From positions 1 through 27,297 of the forward strand of contig CAMLQS010000021.1 in NCBI GenBank assembly GCA_946482165.1: a DNA stretch of 27,297 bases, read 5' to 3'. The notes under the pieces were generated by a model. It was not told where the DNA came from. It saw nothing but the letters and a program-made list of their open reading frames with translations, and ran no database searches. A program made the position numbers and the translations under genes. The DNA comes from an uncultured Verrucomicrobiota bacterium. GTDB lineage: Bacteria > Verrucomicrobiota > Verrucomicrobiae > Opitutales > Opitutaceae. Numbering within the stretch: position 1 is the first letter of the stretch; each line of letters starts with the position of its first letter. This document shows, piece after piece, positions 23,307 to 27,297 of the stretch.

Positions 23307-24338
23307 TTACTTGGTCGGAACTTCCGCGATCGTCTTGAGGATGCGGCTGGCGACGTCGTAGGGATTCGCGGCGGAGTTCGGACGGCGATCCTCAAGGTAG
23401 CCCTTGTAGCCGGCCTTGACGAAGGCGTGAGGCACGCGGATCGAGGAACCGCGGTCGGCGATGCCGTAGGTGAACTTGTCGATCGACTGGGTCTCGTGGA
23501 GACCGGTGAGGCGGAAGTGATTGTCGGGACCGTAAACGGCGACGTGCTCGGACATGTTCTTGGCGAACGCGGCCATGAGCTTCTCGAAGTATTCCTTGCC
23601 GCCGACTTCGCGCATGAACTTGGTGGAGAAGTTGGAGTGCATGCCGGAGCCGTTCCAGTCGAGGGGCGTGTTGTAGGCGCCGCGGATGGGTTTGCAGTGG
23701 AACTCGACGTCGATGCCGTATTTTTCGCAGAGACGGAGGAGGAGGTAACGGGCCATCCAGACATCATCGGCGGCCTTCTTGGAGCCCTTGCCGAAAATCT
23801 GGAATTCCCACTGACCGGAAGCCACTTCGGCGTTGATGCCCTCGTGGTTGATACCGGCCTCCAAGCAGAGATCGAGATGCTCCTCGACGATCTGGCGGGC
23901 GATGTCGCCGACGTTCTTGTAACCGGCGCCGCAGTAGTAGGGGCCTTGGGGAGCGGGATAGCCGTTCTCGGGGAAGCCGAGCGGACGGCCGTCCTGATAG
24001 AGGAAATACTCCTGCTCGAAGCCGAACCAGGTGTCGGCGTCGTCGAGGATGGTGGCGCGGGAGTTGGAGATATGGGGGGTGCCGTCGGCGTTGTAGACCT
24101 CGCACATGACCAGCACACCGTTCTTGCGGGTGTTGTCCGGATACACGGCCACGGGCTTCAGCACGCAATCCGAGCTGCCGCCGGGGGCTTGCTGAGTGGA
24201 GCTGCCATCGAAGCCCCAGAGAGGGAGCTCCTCAAGCTTCGGGAAGCTCGCGAATTCTTTGACCTGGGTCTTGCCACGGAGGTTTTGGACCGGCTTGTAG
24301 CCATCGAGCCAGATGTATTCGAGTTTGTATTTAGCCAT
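23307..24338 (-). CDS. glnII: Glutamine synthetase, type II (eukaryotic-like)
   Basis: A 343-residue GSII-type enzyme making glutamine from glutamate, ammonia and ATP in the cytoplasm. Landmarks: LPLWGFDGSSTQQA in the beta-grasp part, WFGFEQEYFLYQDG for metal and substrate binding, NHEGINAEVASGQWEFQ, WNGSGMHSNFSTK for ammonia and ATP handling, and VYGPDNHFRLTGLHET. GSII enzymes are far shorter than the 470-residue GSI type and lack the adenylylation loop. The frame runs back to 24413, but the ATG at 24338 gives the normal GSII N-terminus, MAKYKLEYIWLDG. Codons are more uniform (AAG, TTC, CTC, GGC) than in neighbours, as in strongly expressed genes. A strong terminator follows and a sigma-54-like site precedes it. 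Confidence 0.96.
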   Translation of the reverse strand: MAKYKLEYIWLDGYKPVQNLRGKTQVKEFASFPKLEELPLWGFDGSSTQQAPGGSSDCVLKPVAVYPDNTRKNGVLVMCEVYNADGTPHISNSRATILDDADTWFGFEQEYFLYQDGRPLGFPENGYPAPQGPYYCGAGYKNVGDIARQIVEEHLDLCLEAGINHEGINAEVASGQWEFQIFGKGSKKAADDVWMARYLLLRLCEKYGIDVEFHCKPIRGAYNTPLDWNGSGMHSNFSTKFMREVGGKEYFEKLMAAFAKNMSEHVAVYGPDNHFRLTGLHETQSIDKFTYGIADRGSSIRVPHAFVKAGYKGYLEDRRPNSAANPYDVASRILKTIAEVPTK

Positions 24339-24433
24339 GGATGTGGAGGTTGGAGAAAGTGGGCTTCTGGGCGGCGACCACATCCGCAAACGAGCCGATG
24401 CGTCACCGGGCAAAACCCGAGAGCCACCGTTTC

Positions 24434-24449
24434 AGCACCCGGTGTGCCA
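24434..24449 (-). promoter_or_regulatory. Candidate sigma-54 promoter for glutamine synthetase
   Basis: On the minus strand TGGCACACCGGGTGCT has the -24 element TGGCAC and a -12 element GTGCT (consensus TTGCW) with the invariant GG-N10-GC spacing intact. It starts about 110 bases before the glnII ATG, and a T-rich tract lies just upstream. Nitrogen-regulated sigma-54 control of glnII is known in some bacteria, which adds weight, but no NtrC-type enhancer site was recognised. Confidence 0.4.
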
Positions 24450-24600
24450 GCAATGAAAAAAATTCCTGCGGGCCACGAAGCGGATGCGAAACCTTTATTA
24501 TCGCCAATCCCCTGCCCTGCCGGCGGTCAAAAATGTCCACTTTCGCCGCGCCGGGAACTTGCGGCGCGCCAACGGGCGCCGATGCTGGCTATTTTCGACC

Positions 24601-25038
24601 ATGGAGCAGATGAAGGACACTCGACGGGCGCTTGTGCGCATCGGCTACGACGGCCGTGTGCATAAAACTTTCCGCGGCCACCAAGCCGCCGAACGTTTTG
24701 AAAACGAGATCCGCGTGCTGCGCTACCTCCAGTCAAAGGGCTGCGAGTATGTCCCCCGGGTGCTCGAAACCTTCCCCGAGGAACTGCGGATGGTCACGTC
24801 AAGCTGCGGGCAACGGGTGGAACACATCAACGGCGAGAAAGTGCGGGAGATTTTTGCCGACCTCGAACGCCACTACCGCGTGCGCCACGAGGACGCCTAT
24901 GCGCGCAACATCACCTACTCGCCGCAGGCCGGCCGGTTCTGCGTGATCGATTTCGAGTTCGCGACCATTCTCGATCCCGCCGCCCCGCCCGGGCCCGCCC
25001 TCGATCTGCCCATGCCCGACGGTCCGCGTGGCGATTGA
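24601..25038 (+). CDS. Mini protein-kinase-like protein
   Basis: A 145-residue protein that condenses a protein-kinase core. Visible landmarks: K22 in RVHKTF as candidate VAIK lysine, E36 in RFENEIRVL as candidate helix-C glutamate, a catalytic loop RHEDAYARNI (H96, D98, N103) and VIDFEF (D117) in place of DFG. The Gly-rich loop is reduced to IGYDG. Everything after the DFG position is missing, so the C-terminal lobe helices and activation segment are absent. This recalls RIO/Bud32-type small kinases but is shorter. The ATG at 24601 is chosen since the frame upstream (to 24484) lies in the glnII promoter region and shows no conserved sequence. A PP2C phosphatase gene follows after 85 bases. 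Activity is unproven. Confidence 0.72.
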   Translation: MEQMKDTRRALVRIGYDGRVHKTFRGHQAAERFENEIRVLRYLQSKGCEYVPRVLETFPEELRMVTSSCGQRVEHINGEKVREIFADLERHYRVRHEDAYARNITYSPQAGRFCVIDFEFATILDPAAPPGPALDLPMPDGPRGD

Positions 25039-25123
25039 CGCGACGTGCGCGTTATTTCGCGATCCGTGACTTTCCGCCTCCATCCCGCCCCCGCAACTAC
25101 CGATCACCCGCGTTTTCCCGTCC

Positions 25124-26005
25124 ATGTCCGACTCCGCACCCGCCGCTCTGCATTGGTCCGGCCTCACCCACCGAGGAAAGGTCCGTCCCAACAACGAGGA
25201 CACTTTCCTCGCGCTGAACTTTGACGGCCACGAGGTTCGTTACCTCGGCAAGATCGGCGAATCCGATCTCGGCTCCGGCGATTTTGTCTTTGCCGTCAGC
25301 GACGGCATGGGCGGAGCGCACGCCGGCGAATTTGCCAGCCGCATCGCGGTGCAAAAAATCACGCGTCTGCTTCCCCGCGCGTATCGCCTCTCCGCCGCCG
25401 GTCTCGAGGCCGGTTTCAGCGATGTGCTGCGCGAGCTCTTCGACGCCATTCATCAAGAGCTGCTCCAACTCGGTCGCAGCTATGCGGAATGCGCCGGCAT
25501 GGGCGCCACGCTGACGCTCGCGTGGTTTAGTCCGCAGTGGGTCTACTTCGGGCACCTCGGCGACAGTCGCCTCTATTACCTTCCCCGCGAAGGCGGCATC
25601 CGCCAGCTCAGCCACGACCATAGCTACGTGGGCTGGCTGCGCCGCCAGGGCCAGATCAACGAGCGCGAGGCCCGCGAGCACCCCCGCCGCAACGCCCTGC
25701 AACAAGCGCTCGGAGCCGGCCACCAGTTCATCGATCCGCAAGTCGGCGCCATCGCGCACCGGCCCGGGGACCGTTTCCTGCTTTGCTCGGACGGCGTGAA
25801 CGACGGCCTTTGGGATCACAAACTCGAGGATCTTGTGCGCTCGCCGTCCGCGGCTCGCCTGCACCAGCCCGCCGCCGTGCGCGTGGTGGAAGAGGCCTTG
25901 GACAGCTCCGGCCGGGACAACCTCACCGCCGTCGTGGTCGAAGTCGCCGCGCCAGAACCCGCGCGTCCGGCCCCCGCCCAGGTCGTCGACACCGAGGAGC
26001 CATGA
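25124..26005 (+). CDS. PP2C-family serine/threonine phosphatase
   Basis: A 293-residue metal-dependent phosphatase removing phosphate from Ser or Thr residues. The PP2C motifs appear in order: GKVRPNNED (E25, D26), AVSDGMGGAHAGE (D60, G61), GATLTLAW, FGHLGDSRLYYL, LSHDHSYVGWLRRQG, NALQQALG, LLCSDGVNDGL (D223) and GRDNLTAVVVEV (D265). All metal-binding aspartates are present, so it should be active. No signal peptide or membrane helix; it is soluble. It follows the mini kinase-like gene and overlaps the next start by four bases (ATGA), so the three genes look co-transcribed and the phosphatase may reverse the kinase. Confidence 0.94.
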   Translation: MSDSAPAALHWSGLTHRGKVRPNNEDTFLALNFDGHEVRYLGKIGESDLGSGDFVFAVSDGMGGAHAGEFASRIAVQKITRLLPRAYRLSAAGLEAGFSDVLRELFDAIHQELLQLGRSYAECAGMGATLTLAWFSPQWVYFGHLGDSRLYYLPREGGIRQLSHDHSYVGWLRRQGQINEREAREHPRRNALQQALGAGHQFIDPQVGAIAHRPGDRFLLCSDGVNDGLWDHKLEDLVRSPSAARLHQPAAVRVVEEALDSSGRDNLTAVVVEVAAPEPARPAPAQVVDTEEP

Positions 26006-26409
26006 GCGGGGTCGAAACGGCGCCGGCGCCCGGCGCCCTGCTTTTCGTCTACGGCACGCTCAAACGCGGCGGCGCGAACCACGGCTGGCTGGAAGGGCAG
26101 ATATTCCTCGGCCCCGCCCGCACCGCTCCCGGCTTCACGCTGTATTCGCTTGGCAAATACCCCGGGCTGGTCGCGGACGCCGCGGACCGGGATGGTGTCG
26201 TGGGCGAACTCTGGTCCGTCGACGCCGCCTGCCTTGCCCGGCTCGACGCCTTCGAGGGCGTGCCGGAGGGTCTCTACGTCCGGGAGCCGGCCCGTCTCGC
26301 AAAGCTTCCGCCCGGCGTATCCGCGGCGGACGCCGGGCGGGCGGAACTCTATCGCTACCTGCGCAAGGTCAATCCCCGCAACCGGCTGGGATCGACGTGG
26401 CAGGGCTGA
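26002..26409 (+). CDS. Gamma-glutamylcyclotransferase-like (AIG2 family) protein
   Basis: A 135-residue protein with the cyclotransferase fold signature VYGTLKRG (residues 16-23; Y17-G18-T19-L20), a following GELWSV, and LDAFEG with the candidate catalytic acid E85. Family members release 5-oxoproline from gamma-glutamyl amines or peptides; the specific substrate is unknown. It starts at the ATG at 26002, overlapping the phosphatase stop by four bases. GAGGAG four to nine bases upstream is one of the few Shine-Dalgarno-like sequences in the window, though it is also coding sequence of the phosphatase. Translational coupling is likely; a functional tie to phosphorylation is not evident. Confidence 0.88.
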   Translation: MSGVETAPAPGALLFVYGTLKRGGANHGWLEGQIFLGPARTAPGFTLYSLGKYPGLVADAADRDGVVGELWSVDAACLARLDAFEGVPEGLYVREPARLAKLPPGVSAADAGRAELYRYLRKVNPRNRLGSTWQG

Positions 26410-26435
26410 CGGCCGATCGATCGGCCGCGAGCGGA

Positions 26436-26804
26436 TTACTTTTTATACCAGCCGCCGTCTTCGCGCTGAACCCAGACGCCGGGCTTGCTGGCCTTGGCGA
26501 GCTGGCGGGCGGTCTCCTTGCCCAAACTTTCTGGCGTGCCGCCGGTGCTCTTCGCCAGCTCAGCGAAAAAAATCACGCGATCCGCGTTCTCCGCCGCCAC
26601 GATTTTCTCGGCCTCTTCGCTTGGAGTGCGCACGGCGAGGAAACCTGTGTTTGCCTCGCCAACGGCGCCCGCCTGCTTGAGCTTGTCGATCACGGGCACG
26701 CGCTCGCGCATGCCGGCCTTGGCCTGATCAAGCGTTGCCGCCGACGCGATGACCGCGGTGGCGCAGAAGGTGGCGAGGAGCAGAGAACGAGATTCGGAAG
26801 TCAT
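26436..26804 (-). CDS. ydbL: YdbL-family periplasmic protein (DUF1318)
   Basis: A 122-residue exported protein with a signal peptide (about 1-22) and the YdbL/DUF1318 core: MRERVPVIDKLKQAGAVGEANTGFL, AEKIVAAENADR and the C-terminal WVQREDGGWYKK. In E. coli YdbL acts with YnbE and YdbH, an AsmA-like protein bridging inner and outer membranes for phospholipid transport, and it is thought to modulate YnbE assembly. Here the three genes run on one strand in the order ydbH, ynbE, ydbL, as in E. coli, with 20 bases between ynbE and ydbL. The ATG complementary to 26802-26804 suits the signal peptide. Confidence 0.88.
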   Translation of the reverse strand: MTSESRSLLLATFCATAVIASAATLDQAKAGMRERVPVIDKLKQAGAVGEANTGFLAVRTPSEEAEKIVAAENADRVIFFAELAKSTGGTPESLGKETARQLAKASKPGVWVQREDGGWYKK

Positions 26805-26824
26805 GGTGACAGCAGGCTAAGAGT

Positions 26825-27034
26825 TCAGGGAGTGGTCGCGCCGGAAGGCGCGGGAAGAGCGTCGGTGTTCACGGTGGCCGAGTCGCCGTAAATATCGGCA
26901 AGCGCGTTGGCGACTGCCTTTTCCATCTTCACGTTCACGTCGACCACGGCATGCACTTGGATCGGGTCCATCGAGACATGAATGCAGCCGGCAAAGCCGA
27001 AAGGCAGGATGCAGAGCGGAAGCAGACGCGACAT
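26825..27034 (-). CDS. ynbE: YnbE-family outer-membrane lipoprotein
   Basis: A 69-residue lipoprotein. The N-terminus MSRLLPLCILPFGFAGC gives a lipoprotein signal whose lipobox is FAGC, with the Cys modified. The short mature part, IHVSMDPIQVHAVVDVNVKME, is the typical YnbE strand region. In E. coli YnbE joins the C-terminus of YdbH by strand pairing, completing the bridge to the outer membrane. The frame extends to 27151 but overlaps ydbH, and the ATG at 27034 is right for the lipoprotein. The preceding ydbH stop is 50 bases away and ydbL follows, so the operon order supports the call. Confidence 0.87.
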   Translation of the reverse strand: MSRLLPLCILPFGFAGCIHVSMDPIQVHAVVDVNVKMEKAVANALADIYGDSATVNTDALPAPSGATTP

Positions 27035-27084
27035 GAGAGAGAGGTTCGGGATTCGACCCGGACTGGCAACCAATGTTTCCCCCG

Positions 27085-27297
27085 CTATTCGAAGCGGAAG
27101 GAAAAGCCCGAGAGATCGTGGTTTAGGCCGAAAGCGAGAAACTCGCTCCATGGCCCGTGAAAGTTGATGTCCAATTTCACCTCCTTCACCAGCTTCCCGC
27201 TGGTCGGCTTTCCTACGATATGAATCGCGGCGGTGCGCCCCCGCCCCGCTCCGTCTGGCCTAAAATTCACCTTAAAGGTTTCTATCCGAAGCCCTTC
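27085..27297 (-). CDS. ydbH: C-terminal end of YdbH-family AsmA-like protein (partial)
   Basis: Only the last 70 residues are present; the gene continues beyond the right edge. The visible sequence ends GPWSEFLAFGLNHDLSGFSFRFE and contains GKPTSGKLVKEVKLDINFHG, an alternating beta-strand pattern as expected for the end of an AsmA-like bridge protein. The YdbH assignment rests mainly on position: the next two genes are ynbE and ydbL, which are nearly always with ydbH. YdbH is anchored in the inner membrane and spans the periplasm. The GTG at 27268-27270 could be mistaken for a start but is internal. Confidence 0.78.
   Translation of the reverse strand, partial: EGLRIETFKVNFRPDGAGRGRTAAIHIVGKPTSGKLVKEVKLDINFHGPWSEFLAFGLNHDLSGFSFRFE

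Noticed and set aside
24484..24600. N-terminal extension of the mini kinase-like protein
   Set aside because: The extra 39 residues are Arg-rich with no kinase feature and lie in the glnII upstream region; the ATG at 24601 fits better.

Overview
The window is GC-rich, almost entirely coding, and most resembles a Verrucomicrobiota chromosome, probably Opitutaceae-like. This is an inference from gene content: a CBS/DRTGG family II pyrophosphatase, a LacI regulator beside a secreted alginate-lyase-family enzyme with a ricin-type lectin tail, a complete MoxR/DUF58/Bat operon, a GSII-type glutamine synthetase and a YdbH-YnbE-YdbL lipid-transport set. Starts almost never carry a purine-rich Shine-Dalgarno sequence; leaders are C/T-rich. 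No rRNA, tRNA, CRISPR array, transposase or integrase was seen.

Layout. 206-4710 (+): pyrophosphatase and an orphan hybrid sensor kinase (CHASE-PAS-HisKA-HATPase-REC). 4987-8024 (+): LacI regulator and the polysaccharide lyase, with two strong inverted repeats between them. 8148-9218 (+): exported repeat protein of unknown function. 9450-9845 (-): small GGQ release-factor-like protein. 9966-18263 (+): six-gene Bat operon encoding MoxR ATPase, a small membrane protein, DUF58, BatA, a BatB-BatC-like fusion and a BatD-BatE-like fusion. 18336-22984 (-): sugar-nucleotidyltransferase, membrane-anchored coiled-coil protein with a formylglycine-generating-enzyme-like domain, and exported transglutaminase-like protein. 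23307-24338 (-): glutamine synthetase with a clear intrinsic terminator and a sigma-54-like promoter candidate. 24601-26409 (+): a 145-residue mini protein kinase, a PP2C phosphatase and a gamma-glutamylcyclotransferase-like protein. 26436-27297 (-): YdbL, YnbE and the 3' end of YdbH.

The most unusual signal is a set of short tandem repeats threaded through the Bat operon. A 7-bp unit (ATTGGTC) forms four arrays inside the two fusion genes. All four are in the sense orientation and lie at membrane or signal-peptide segments. Since 7 is coprime with 3, the array encodes the same cyclic peptide (SLVIGHW) in every sense frame, while the antisense strand contains stops. A second 7-bp family (TTCAGGT/ACCTGAA) lies between or inside the genes of the same operon. 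In its stop-containing orientation it supplies the batA stop codon, and a third element (ATAGGTCC) supplies the DUF58 stop codon. Gain or loss of heptads would shift the reading frame, so these genes are candidates for repeat-mediated variation; the arrays may equally be decaying mobile repeats tolerated at hydrophobic segments.

The gene sets fit together as follows. The Bat products would form a MoxR-assisted envelope complex with two von Willebrand proteins. The LacI/lyase pair would be a small polysaccharide-use unit. The kinase and phosphatase could be a reversible phosphorylation pair. The final minus-strand set would bridge the inner and outer membranes for lipid traffic.
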